NCBI GenBank assembly: GCA_028023455.1
Contig: JAQFVV010012442.1
Location: 2,452,903 to 2,516,902, forward strand
Length of the DNA stretch: 64,000 nucleotides
From: Epiperipatus broadwayi
Taxonomy: Eukaryota > Onychophora > Udeonychophora > Euonychophora > Peripatidae
Direction of reading: 5' to 3'
Shown here: piece by piece, positions 22,791 to 34,255 of the stretch
Layout of the letters: every line of letters begins with the position of its first letter
Position numbering within the stretch: position 1 is the first letter of the stretch
Made by a program: the position numbers and the translations under genes
Notes under the pieces: generated by a model
Seen by the model: the letters and a program-made list of their open reading frames with translations, nothing else
Told to the model about the DNA's origin: nothing
Databases searched by the model: none

Positions 22791-23700
22791 TTTTTCTTAA
22801 CCTTTTAAACAAAACAATCCAAATTTCAAAAATAATTCCTCAATCTGTGTTTGTTTTATAGACCATGACATTTTAAATTCCAACCATGAATAAAGATATT
22901 AAATGTATATATTTTTTAACCTGCAACTTAAATCTGTGGATGACACTCTCTCCCATATCTTGGATTACTGTCCTATCTTCATTAATTTACATCTTGTGTT
23001 GTTTCCTTCAAAACGGAATATTTTTGCAATACTATCAATTAGCTTTTGCATTTTGCTCTAAATCTTTTTCTTATCCCGAGTCTGTATAATATCTTACTTT
23101 TCCATATTTATTACAATGTTATATGGGTCGTACTCTCTAATCTGTTTGATGTTTTATTGCTTGCACACATATTAATTTTAATAAATTTATTTTTTAGCAA
23201 AGATAGTAAAATTTGAATGGTTTATAAATTTGAATTATTGTTTCTGCGTAACAAAACGCAAATTTACCTTTTTAAAATAACACGTTTGTGAAATAGTAAT
23301 TGAAAGATTTATAAACCAAAAGGTAATTTGCATTATTTTAAAAGTATAAAAAAAAAAAGTTTTACAAACAATCACTTTTCAAAATAACGAAGTTCAGAAA
23401 GAAATACTGCCAGATCGATTTTTAGCAGTTTTGAAAGATTGCAGGAAAAAAGAAGTTGTAAAAATTACTTTTTTAAAAAAAGAAAAAACATTTTTAGACA
23501 AAAAAAAAAAGATCGATTTTTAAAATAAAATAATGTAAAAATACATAGATTTATCAAAGAGTGTAAGTCAATTTAAGCGTATTAAGTCTGAATGCATATT
23601 TAAATAATTGTGGTTTATATATTAATCACACCTTCACATTGTACGCTATGTTTTTTTAAGAATGTGTGTATAAAACATCCCTATGAAGTGAGAGTTAATA
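22791..23700. other. AT-rich non-coding DNA
   Basis: No gene or well-defined repeat was seen; there are long A and T runs and weakly inverted AT-rich blocks near 23210-23400. Confidence 0.5.
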
Positions 23701-23950
23701 TTGCTTCTAAATGGTGCCATATTTCTGTGCATAATGTGGAGAAACAGCGCCACCTAGTGGGCTAGATTGCTGGGTAGTTGCTGTTTAGCAGACGATGTAA
23801 GCTGGATCGTTTTACCTATGTAACAGCGCCACCAAGCGGGCAATACTGCTGGCTGCTACTTAGCATAAGATTCCTGTGCTTATGCATGGTGAACAGCGCC
23901 ATCTAGCGGCTGTAACTTGCATTGTCTGCTTTTGGCACCTACTCTGAATA
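23700..23950 (+). promoter_or_regulatory. Cluster of three CTCF-like motifs in a degenerate tandem repeat
   Basis: CAGCGCCACCTAGTGGGC (23745-23762), CAGCGCCACCAAGCGGGC (23824-23841) and CAGCGCCATCTAGCGGCT (23894-23911) share orientation and lie 79 and 70 bp apart. Against the CTCF core GCGCCMYCTRSTGG the first is exact, the second has two mismatches and the third one. Flanks are also similar (TGTGCWTAATG..GAACAGCGCC), so these are units of an eroded tandem repeat. The sites could bind CTCF and act as an insulator. Motif matches alone do not prove it, because similar GCGCCATCT words also occur in transposon ends. Confidence 0.4.
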
Positions 23951-24227
23951 TTTCTGCTACTTTAGCAGAAATGACGTCTCTAGCAGTGGCAGGACAGAAA
24001 AACAACAACTACCCTAATCATAATTATGATACATACTTTGCACATATAATTATATAAAATTTATTAAATATCAGTACATTATCACTTGTTATTATATCTT
24101 AATCATTAACTAACTAATTCTTTTTTTATCATTTTTTAAAAAAACAGATAATTGCATTAAATGGTTGAACTAAGATAAATTCTGGCACCTGTTGGAGCCA
24201 AAAAAAATTTCACTTATATATATATAT

Positions 24228-24364
24228 AAACCATTATACAATTACAAATATCCAGTAACACCCTCTGTTTAAAGATCTATATCTCAATAATAGCAAACCT
24301 TAAAATGAGATATAGATCTTTAAACAGAGGGCATTACTGGATATTTGTAATTGTATAATGGTTT
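24228..24364. mobile_element. Hairpin MITE, 137 bp
   Basis: Two near-perfect inverted arms of about 60 bp (AAACCATTATACAATTAC... and its complement) enclose a loop of about 15 bases. It is flanked by (TA)n on the left. The outer right part (24345-24415) recurs inverted at 56801-56866, so this belongs to a dispersed family. The fold resembles a pre-miRNA-like hairpin, but the arm length and TE context favour a MITE. Confidence 0.6.
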
Positions 24365-24581
24365 GTATATTTTCTATAATTATTTCAGTTAGTGTTAACA
24401 GTAACTTTCTTTTCATATATATATATATATGTATATGAAAAACAAAAACAAGTTTTAATCACGTTATTGCTATCACTTGTATTTATGATCAATAGATGGC
24501 ATTTTACCAAAAACACCAACCAAGCATATGTTTACATAAATGACAAAAGAGTAAGAATTAACTATTCCTTTCATTTTGTCC

Positions 24582-24631
24582 ACCCTCAGATCAGCTGATT
24601 TCAAGCTAATTTGCTATCATCAGTGAAGGAT
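24582..24631 (-). ncRNA. Hammerhead ribozyme in unit 1
   Basis: Minus-strand order: stem I 5' strand ATCCTTCA, CTGATGA, stem II with AGC/GCT pairs, GAAA, stem III TCA-GC-TGA, the cleavage dinucleotide UC, and stem I 3' strand TGAGGGTG. All core bases fit, and stem I has six pairs. Predicted cleavage lies between 24589 and 24588. Confidence 0.75.
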
Positions 24632-24970
24632 AGAGCCAGAAACTAGATCTAAACACTGACTCCAAGTGTTTATGCAAAAAGTTTCTATCAGTTTGCAAGC
24701 ATGAAACTCAGCCTAACAAGCTAGATAGCTATATGGGTCTGATCTCAGTTCAGTTTCACCACATAGTCAAAGCCTCTGCAATATATATCATTGCAAAAAC
24801 CTTTAAAGGTATATTTATGAAAAACAAAAACAAATTTTAATCACGTTAAACTTGCTGTCACTTGTATTTATGATCAATAGATGGTGTTTTACCAAAAACA
24901 CCAAGCAAGTGTACGTTTGTTTACATAAACGACAAACGAGTCAGAATTAACTATCTCTTTCATTTTGCCC

Positions 24971-25020
24971 ACCCTCAGATCAGCTGATTTCAAGCTAATT
25001 TGCTATCATCAGTGAAGGAT
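24971..25020 (-). ncRNA. Hammerhead ribozyme in unit 2
   Basis: Identical in core and stems to the hammerhead at 24582-24631, with the cleavage position 389 bp away (24978). Two direct copies define a monomer that could be released as a 389-nt RNA by double cleavage. Confidence 0.75.
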
Positions 25021-25202
25021 AGAGCCAGAAACTAGATCTAAACACTGACTCCAAGTGTTTATGCAAAAATTTCTATCAGTTTGCAAGCATGAAATTTTTC
25101 AGACCAGTAAAGTCTTCAAGCTCAGCCTAACAAGCTTGCAAACTGATAGAAACTTTTTGCATAAACACTTGGAATCAGTGTTTAGATCTAGTTTCTGGCT
25201 CT

Positions 25203-25252
25203 ATTTTTCACTGATGATAGCAAATTAGCTTGAAATCAGATGATCTGATGGT
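25203..25252 (+). ncRNA. Hammerhead ribozyme in the inverted partial unit
   Basis: Plus-strand CTGATGA (25211-25217), stem II AGC/GCT, GAAA, stem III TCA-GA-TGA, then UC. Stem I is weaker than in the direct copies, with only three consecutive pairs next to the core. It points opposite to the other two. Confidence 0.6.
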
Positions 25253-25361
25253 GGGCAAAATGAAAGTTAATTCTGACTCTTTTGTCATTTATGTAAACAA
25301 ACGTACGCTTGGTCGGTGTTTTTGATAAAACACCATCTATTGATCATATATATATATATAT

Positions 25362-27536
25362 TGAACCGGATTGAAATCCGATTCAATGGTGTTATTACCA
25401 AAAAAATTTATTAAGCCCTTAATTTTCATTGTAACATTTAATGTTTAAATTTTATTATTATTTAAAAAAGAATATGTGTATCAAAATACACACACGTTTA
25501 TATGTAAAACTCTTAAGGTCAGTGTTATCGATTTATTTTAAAATAGTTTTCATATACCGCTTGTTTTTACTTTAAATCAATTAATTAAAAAACAAGCAAC
25601 CTAGCTAATTACATTCCTTTGGCTTTTATTTAATTATTGTAAATTAATTCTAAAAGCAGAGATTTGATTTTTATGTAGTTGTTTTCATTTCAATAATCCC
25701 TGGGTAGAATTCTTAGATAGATTGAGTGGGAGATTAATATTTGCCCTGCCTTAGGCATAGAAATTGGACAACAAGAAAAGTGTTTCGCGGGAAATGGAGC
25801 AATGTATAAATAGCCCTGAAAATTTGGAGTGTCAATTAATTAATTATTCTTAACTAGACAAGCTGTTTCTCAAGTGAAAGTTTATATCAGTTCGGACATT
25901 TAAATTCTTCAAGGAAATTCGCTGTTATTAAATCCTTTTGCTTGCAACAAGATGACATACCATATGTGTTATCACCAGCATGATGGCTTGCTAATTTAAC
26001 AAAAGACGGATCCCTAACTTCCAAATTTGCTCCAGTAATACCTTAGACATCTAGAAAAAGCTGGAGCCTTTTAGCCTCGCCTTGCCACTGTCAAAGAACT
26101 TGAAATGAACTAAAATAATAGTGTTCACTCTACGTGAACATTGCTTTTACCGAAAGGTAACTATTTTCTTTTTTTATTCTTCCCAGGGTAAATTAATTCT
26201 CATTAAATTTCCACTCAATCTAATCATAAATATGTATTCCTAAACAATATAGCGTCCTATATAATATTTGATGTGATTCCTTGTATTTTGTAGTCTGTCT
26301 TAGAATCTTAGTTTTAAGATTCCATGTTTGCTTTAAAATTTTGTTTATTGGAGAGTGATGAGTGAGTTTTCTATTTTATGCCTAACTTTTACTAAATGCT
26401 TTAGCAGTCATGTATATTTAAATGCTTACCTATAATTATTTTATTATTCAATAATTAATTTTTAAACACCATGTTTGTGCTTTTGCAAACCTCCAAAAAT
26501 CTTTTGGCTGATGACTTTATTGTCTTATTTTCCGCAGGTGGGGATTTCATTTCTTATATCTCTGAAGGCAGAAATTAGAATTGTTTTTCTTTGTAATTTT
26601 ATAAGTTGTCAGCAGGAAGATAATATTTATCCCTTTTTAAATTACAGGTGAGCGAGACTTTCATTCTGCTAAAGTATTTAAAACTTCTAATATTTTCGTA
26701 CTCATGTGCACTTTCCGATAGATTTATTTTTGTATATATTATGTGTGCTTTAAATTTATCAGAGTGTGTACTCAGAATTAGTTTGTAAGTTTATTTTCTT
26801 TAATTGCTGGGGCAGACATAACTGGTTTTCTAATGATTTACTTTTCTGATTTGAGACCTTTAATTATTAATTTTAGAGTAATTTTCGCCAATCCTTTGGC
26901 TGGGATTCACCAGAATTAATTGTTTTCCCTTCATTTTCAATCATGTATTTCAGTTGTTCTTGAGGTGGATCAATCAACATTATTTTAAACATAATAATAG
27001 GTGCAGCTAATACCGACATATGACATTTGTGGGCCCGTTACATTTTTCGGACCCCGAAAAGCTCGTTGGTGCTGGTTTCTTTGATCTATTTCAAGGACAT
27101 ATTGTTTAAATATCTGAAAGTGAAAACCAATGTTTGAGTAAATCCTCTGCTGAATGAAATTTGCTTCCTCCCTTTTAAATTTGTCTATTAGAGAATCAGT
27201 AGATCTGCCAGAGCATTGCATTTAGTCTTTCTGGTACATGCCTGAGCTAATCCTATTTGTTAACTTATAAACTTTTCTTATAAGTTATTCTTCTCTGAAT
27301 AAAATTTTATTAAATATGTTTAAATTTAATTTGGCTGAGGTTTGTCTTTGTGCTTTTGTCTCAATTGTCTAAACAATTTAAGATCTTTTGTTTCTCCCTG
27401 AGTCTAGTCGGCACAAACCATCATCATCATCTACTCTGATCACAGTAAATAAATTTTCCAGATACATAGTGATCTGGTGGCGCCCTCTGTGTCAGAATAG
27501 ATTGATAGACGAAATTAAAATCTTTCATCCAGCACA
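25362..27536. mobile_element. (TA)n-bounded TG...CA segment, possible solo LTR, with promoter-like core
   Basis: The segment starts TGAACCGG directly after (TA)n and ends CAGCACA directly before (TA)n, with ATAT on both sides. A TATA box (TGTATAAATAGCC, about 25804-25816) lies in slightly GC-richer sequence and resembles a TATA region near 48236. No coding sequence was supported. A solo LTR of a long-LTR family would explain the ends; this is inference from termini alone. Confidence 0.3.
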
Positions 27537-27548
27537 ATATATATATAT

Positions 27549-27745
27549 GCATTCTTGTCATTGCAGCTGTTATTACTATGTGATTATTCTTACAATATAT
27601 GAACATGAGTGGGCTGTAACATGCATTAGTGAGTGTTGTAAGTTTATTGGCATTTTACCTCTGAGTTTAAGATTAAAAAACACCATGGTCTTTCTTCTCA
27701 GTTGCCTGATAAGGCAGAATGAATGTATGTGTAAATGATATATAT
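27549..27745 (+). repeat. Truncated copy of the Merlin-type arm
   Basis: Matches the distal 200 bp of the right arm at 19949-20158 (TTGTCATTGCAGCTGTTATT and GCCTGATAAGGCAGAATGAA blocks). It runs directly into LINE copy 3 without a long (TA)n, and begins at a (TA)n on its left. Confidence 0.65.
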
Positions 27746-27751
27746 TTTCAA

Positions 27752-30640
27752 ATCTTGGCAGACAAAATAAATCATGGTTCTTATTCCCATGTGGCTGTAA
27801 AGTTACCAACCAAGGCAGCAGTTGGTGGCCAAAAAAGGAAAGTGCTAAGAATTCTCTGATTGTGGACCCAGGCTGCCATTTCATAATCACTTTTTATTAA
27901 TGCACTCACAACTGCAGATCACTTTAAAGTAAAGGAAGATTGCAAGAATTAGAAGAACTATCATATATGAAATGGGACATTATTGGACTAAGTTAGAATA
28001 AAAGGTTAAGAGGCAATTGGTTTAAAAAGTAGATATGTCCTCACTATAAATACAAGGAAGAAGAATTCACTATAAATAAAAAGTGGAAAAACATTGTGAA
28101 GATTAATGGTATTTTGAACAGAATGGCAAGATTAGTTATACAACTTAATAGCAGATAGAAAATGCAGATAATTCAGGTGTATGCCCCAACAAGTTCTCAT
28201 AGTGAAGAAGTAGTAGAAGATTTTTATATGGATGAACAAAAGGCTTTTGATCAGAGTAAACAACATTTAAAATTGTTATGGGAGACTTTAATGCTAGAAT
28301 TGGTAAACCAATAAAAGATAAAAGTGATGTAGGCAATTTTGGTTATGATAATAAAAATGAGAGAGGACCTAATCTCGTAGAGTTTGCAGAAAAAAAAACT
28401 TTAACTTATTAATTCATTTTTTGAGAAAAATGTTAAAAGGAAATGGACATGGAAGCATCCAAATGAAGATACAGCAGAATTGGACTATATTTTGACTAAC
28501 AATAAATATATATTTCAAGATTGTAATCTTCTTAATAAATTTAACACAGGAAGTGATCATCGATGAGTAAGATGTAAGATATGTGTTAATGCAAAACTAG
28601 AGAGACAAAATTATTTAATAAAAACAATATTTACAGTTGATGTTTCTAATCTTCAGAAACATTCTCATGAATTTTAATTACAACTTACAAATCGGTTTCA
28701 AGTAATAGTAGATTTTAAACATGATTCAGTTTGAATGATATCAATAAGAAAATAACTGATACACTTTTAGAAACTGCAACAAAGGTAGATGGTAGAAAAA
28801 AGCAGCAATTTTCCAATAAAATGTCTACTGAAGCTAGAGAATTTTTGAAGAAAAGAATGAATATGAAGATATATAAAAATGATGTATTAAAAAGGATTGA
28901 ATATCTCAAATTTTGTAAAATGGTGCCTAAAAGAGTTAAAATGATATAAAAAATAATTCTAAAATAGGAAGGAAAGCTGTAGAAGAGAATAAAAGTCTCA
29001 AGAGCATAAAACATTATTTTGTTATTGGTAGGAAATTTACATCTGCAATACAAATGATGGAATTATTACCAAAAAGAGAGATGACATCATGAAGTGGGTA
29101 GAAGACTTCTATCAAAAATTCTATAATAATAAACAATAAGTACCTCCTATATCTATTATGTCTTCCAAATTGCCCAGAATTTTAAATGAAGTGAGACATG
29201 CAATTAACTTTATGAAGAAAGAAAAGGCTCTAGGTAATGATGGACTTATAACTGATGTATTAAAGGAAGCAGATGAAGAAATAGAACATTTTAACAAAGT
29301 TATATACCAAATTACTAAATGATAAAGATATGCCAGAGAGTTGGAAGAATGCAGTATTAATGTTAATATTTAAAAAGGTGAAAAAGAAGATATTAGAAGT
29401 TATAGACCTATCAGCCTTTTATCAGTTTTATACAATTTTATTACCAAGATAATTACAACTTGTCTAAAGACAACATTGGATTTCCACCAACCAAGATAAC
29501 AAGCTGGATTTAAATGTGGTTTTAGTACAGTAGATTGTATCCAAGTATTGAGAGGAGGTATAGAAAGAACAAATGAATATGAATTGCTATTATGATTTGC
29601 ATTTGTAGATTATGAAAAGGCATTTATTTCCATAAACATCTTTTCAGTGATTAAAGTATTGGATCATCACGGTATAGATCCAGGATATTGTCATATTTTA
29701 AAGAATATTTATAAAAATGCAACAGCAACAATTAGATTACATAATGATACTAGGAAAGACAACATTGAGAAAGGTGTAAGACAGGGCAATTTCATATCTC
29801 CAAAACTTTTTACAGCTGTACTGCAAGAAGTATTTTGTGGATTAAAATGGGAAGCTAAAGGGGTGAAAGTAAATGGAGATAATTTAAGTCATTTAGATTT
29901 TGCAGATGATGCAGTTGTTTTTGAAAACAATGCTTTAGAACTGCAGTAAATTTTGCAGGAGTTATCAGATGAAAGTAGGTAAGTAAAATCAAAGATATAT
30001 GTTAAAAAGACTAAAGTAATGTTCAAGAATTTTCTCAAAATATGAAAATAAAGATTGATTATGATGAGTTAGAAGAAATTAACAGCTACAAATACCTTGA
30101 TCAGATTATTAATACAGATGGAAACATAATGGAGGAAATTAATCATAGAATTAAACTTGGTTAGTGTGCTTTTGGTAGAAATAACTTGATACTAAAAGGA
30201 AATATGCCTAGGTGTTTGAAAAGGGTTTTTAATATATGTGTTTTACCAGTTTTTACTTATGGATATGAGACTTGGACACTTAATATAAGAATAATGCAGA
30301 GACTTCAGACAACTCACAGAATGCATGTTATGAGTAAGAAGGAGATTAAAAATACAATATATGGATAAGAGATCAAACAGTTGTTTCTGACATCATCAAA
30401 AAAATTAAGACTGGATCAGGGCTGGACATATTGTTAGAAGAAATGATAATAGTTAGACAATTGAAATTTTAAACTGGATTGCAAGAGATTGTAAAAGACC
30501 CTGAAATATACAACACGTGAGATGGATGCATGAAATAAGAAAGTATGCAGTGGTGATGTGGAGAGGATGTCAGAGATAGATTGAACTTGGAGAGACCTTC
30601 ATTCTGCAGTGGATTCATAATGCTTGATGATATATATTAG
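27752..30640 (+). pseudogene. RTE-like LINE, copy 3, strongly decayed
   Basis: Homology runs from the leader to the 3' tail. Recognisable blocks are the endonuclease GDFNARIG near 28280, the linker with WTWKHPNE, ILNEVRHAI, the RT NYRPISLL-like block near 29400, HLDFADDAVVF near 29890 (FADD box intact), and the terminal TWTLN region near 30270. Many stops and indels are present. It lacks the 55-bp duplication shared by copies 1 and 2, so it branched earlier or comes from a different source element. Confidence 0.75.
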
Positions 30641-32830
30641 GGCAGAATGTACTTTAAAGCTAATTAATTAAAAAAAAAAATTAAGATACATATAAGTTTT
30701 ACTATTGTCATAATAATATTTATGGAGACTTAAATTTTGTTAACATGAATTTGTAAGTAGTTAAAAATTATATAAAAGCTATTCTAAATTTTAAATTGTA
30801 AAATATAAGCATAATGAATTAATATTGTATGGTAGGAATGAATGGTCTCAGTTATAAGCTTAAAATGTATTGAATATTTTGTTAGATAAGTGTTGAAAAC
30901 CATTAATTTTTATATAATGTTTAATATTCAAATAAGCTATTAAATTTATCTTTTAAATTATCTTTAAATTATATAAAAATATTTATTAGTTTTAATTTTA
31001 TAGTGTATTATATGTATTAGTTTTGGTAATGTTATTAAGTGTCAAAACTTATTATTCAAAATTTTTATTATTGTATTTAATATTTTTCTTTAATATAATA
31101 AGCTTGCAATTAAATGTTTTGTTTAGTTGATTTCAGAAAGTAAATTCAAAAATTGCTACATTTGCCTGGAATAAACAGGTCACATGATTGATCTATGTGT
31201 GTAATGCATACATGAATTTAGTAAAAGTTTTTTTTAATTACTTTATAAAATTGTTACTAAAATTGAGGCATTTGTACATGACAAAGATAAATACAGAATA
31301 TTATTTAATTAATTTTAAAACATATTTTAAATTACTATAAATACACTAAAAATGGATATATTTTTTATTACATATTTGTTAAATTAGTAAAGAATTATTA
31401 AAATATGTTATTTTAAAATGTTTTGTTAGTTTTAAATATAATTATAAAATTATATTGATAATTAAATCCTTCTTGTAGTATTAAAAAAATGATGCCTCAT
31501 AATTTTATTCTTGATTTTTAAAAGTACATAATTGACAAATATGTAAATGAAGTTATAATTAACGGATGAATCATCCAATCAGAATTTGTTTTTGAAGCAG
31601 GTATAAATTGTGTGTAATTAAAAATTATGTTGAGTCTGATAAAAAGTCTGAGAGTTAATCTTCTCGCTAATCTTATAGTTAGTCTTATTGTTTTAAAATT
31701 ATTTTTGAAGTAATAGTCAAGTATCTTTTTAAAATATAAGATAATATTCTTTATAAAAGTAAAGAAAGATTAAATTGATATTTAGTATAATTAAAAATGT
31801 GTGAATAATAAAAAAGTTTCCTGCCAGTTTCTATTTAAAAGTTTAATTCGAATTTACTAATAAATCATGAAACATAAACTTTTTGCTGTTAGATTCGAAA
31901 GAAAAGAGCTGAGAATTATTAAAGCACAATTTTACCAGTGCTATATAAAACTTTATCTGTTGATTTTTGCAGAATATTTCAAAGTTGCAAAAAGACATTG
32001 TTTAGAAGTATATGCTATTTAATGAAAATGTCTGTAATTGTAAATTTTAAGACTTTTGAAAAAAATAATTCAAGCAAAAACTATTGGAAAAAATTAATTT
32101 TATGAGATATTTGAGATGAGGGTATAAAATATAACATTCTCTCTCAAATCTTTTAATATTTTTATTGACATTATTTTTAAAAGAGTCCTGGTATTTTAAA
32201 AGGGAGAAAAAAATAACTATTATAAAGGACATCTTTTTCAAAATGGAAGTTATATTTGACAAATGAGTATGGGGATTTATTTTTAAAACCTGTTGTTTAA
32301 TTACTACAATTATTTTTTAAAAAAGAAGAAAGCAATGGATAATTAAAATATACGATATTGTTATATTAGAAATAAGTAACTTTTGTAATAAACCTGGATT
32401 TGTCTTTTTATTTATACTTATCTTATTGAAACATATATGTGGGAAAAGGAGACATCTATTTTATCCTAGGATTATGCACTATTGAATCTGACCACAAGAA
32501 ATGCTGGATTCCCATATAAAATGAAACATACATATTTACATGAAAGGAAACATTTTCTTTTTTAAAAAAAGGATTTTGAAATAACTATTGGATAAATAAT
32601 GAACATTGTTAAAAAATCTACAGAAAAAAGACTGTATTTTATATCTTTATTAATTAGATTGATGTTATTTTCCAAGATTTCTGCAGATGCCAAAAGTGAA
32701 CTTAACATTTTTTATTGTGTTTTTGTTTTACATGCCAGGGAGAGCGAGGATGAAAAAAGCTTTCAACAGTGTTTTGTTGTATAGCAACCACAACTCCTTG
32801 GTTTATTAACTGAACTTATGGTACCTGTTT
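30641..32830. other. AT-rich non-coding DNA with one promoter-like site
   Basis: No gene was supported. At about 31576-31608 a CCAAT box (ATCCAATCAGAA) precedes a TATA box (GGTATAAATTG) at promoter-like spacing, but no reading frame follows. The 61-codon frame at 32599-32784 has no motif. Confidence 0.45.
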
Positions 32831-32924
32831 AGAGACCATACTGCCACCATCAGATGGTGCTGCCACACCATCAACAACTGGCCTGAAAATGGCAAGTGAT
32901 AATTTTTTTTACGAAGAAGCCTGA

Positions 32925-33270
32925 AAATCGACAAATAAAAATGCCTAAGGCAAAATATGTACAGCAAATACATCGAAAACTACAAATTATAAAAAAATTC
33001 AAGAAAATGCTAAAAAAATTCAAATAATAAAACAAAAAAAACCATGAAAATTCGATCAAGAGATATACCCCCCCCTAAAATCAAAATTTCTTCACTCAAA
33101 TCGACAAATAAAAATGCCTCAGATAATATATGTACAGCAAATACATCAAAAACTACAAATTATAAAAAAAATACAAGAAAATGCTAAAAAATTCAAATAA
33201 TAAAACAAAAAAACCATGAAAATTCGGTCCAGAGATCCCCCCCCCCTAAAATCTGAAAATCCAAAAAGAA
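32925..33270. repeat. 173-bp tandem duplication in the left Merlin arm
   Basis: AAATCGACAAATAAAAATGCC starts at 32925 and again at 33098, and each copy runs to a run of C and CTAAAATC. A second, looser duplication (about 217-bp period) covers 33655-33970, marked by TGACATAATTAGACATTTTA. Confidence 0.7.
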
Positions 33271-34255
33271 GTATGGTGGACAAAGAGCAGGAAATACAAA
33301 AACATAAAATTATTTACCTTCAACATAAATATGCATCTAAGATCATATTGAAAAGCAATTAATTGTTCTCTGGCTTTCAAATTACTGCATATGTAAATTG
33401 AGCAGTAATATTTAAATAATCGAAAAGCAATACACAAAAAATAATTACAACCCCTCCCCCAACTAATCAAATTATAATGAAATATGAAAGCAAATTATAA
33501 CAAAATATGGAAAGCACCGAATAACTTTTCTAAAATGTACTAAATCTTATCAATATTTTAAAATTATTTAAGTAACTCATAACATAGATTAATATGTAGT
33601 AACTGATTAAATATAATTATAGTAAGCTTAAAAGAGGTGGAAAAATTACCTTGTTGCAGTTTTTTCTGTTCAAGAAATTGTTTTTCACCATTATGTAGAT
33701 TAAATCAGTTTCTACTTTCAAAATGAATATGACATAATTAGACATTTTACATGAAAAAGTGAATTTCTCTAAAGTCATTAATAATATTTAATAATTAACA
33801 AGTAATACACAAAAAATAATTACCGATTACTTCCTTCATTTATAGTAGGCATTTGGGTTTTTCCAGTTTTTTTGTTCAAGAAATTGTTTTTCATCGTTAT
33901 ATAGATTAAATCACAATTTGTACTTTCAAAATGAATATGACATAATTAGACATTTTACATGAAATGTAATTTCCAAACCTAACAAATTTAATTAAAATGT
34001 AGCTAAAGTAGAATTTTGAAATACCTGCTTAGTTCTATTATGATGTTTTAATTATTTTGGACTGCTAGAAATACAAGTTATTGGGATAATTTTTATTTTT
34101 TGACAGGATTATTAAGGATTATTTTTTTCATGCAAAAGAATATAACATTAAATATGCAACAAACTTTGAGGCAATATTTCAAAAACCCACGTTGAAATAT
34201 CAGCAGCTGAAATTTACATGTCATCTTTTCTGTGATATTCATTTATTTTACTCAA

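Larger units (their letters stand above)
24433..25345 (-). mobile_element. Retrozyme-like tandem dimer with inverted partial copy
   Basis: Unit 1 (about 24433-24820) and unit 2 (about 24821-25130) are direct repeats with a 389-bp period, measured between the same hammerhead base. An inverted partial unit (about 25131-25345) follows. Each carries a hammerhead. No ORF of note is present, and both ends abut (TA)n. Tandem repeats each carrying a type I hammerhead with a very short stem III, plus an inverted partial copy, match the organisation of PLE-derived retrozymes. The assignment as a non-autonomous retrozyme is inference. Confidence 0.65.

Noticed and set aside
26539-26652. Exon-like frame after a TTTTCCGCAG acceptor
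   Set aside because: About 37 codons open but no donor at a sensible place and no recognisable peptide; chance is likely.
27478-27495. CTCF-like word GGCGCCCTCTGTG
   Set aside because: Only the GCGCCCTCT half fits; the remaining core positions do not match.
27388-27738. 116-codon plus-strand and overlapping 104-codon minus-strand frames
   Set aside because: They cross the Merlin-type arm and the LINE leader junction and have no recognisable domain.
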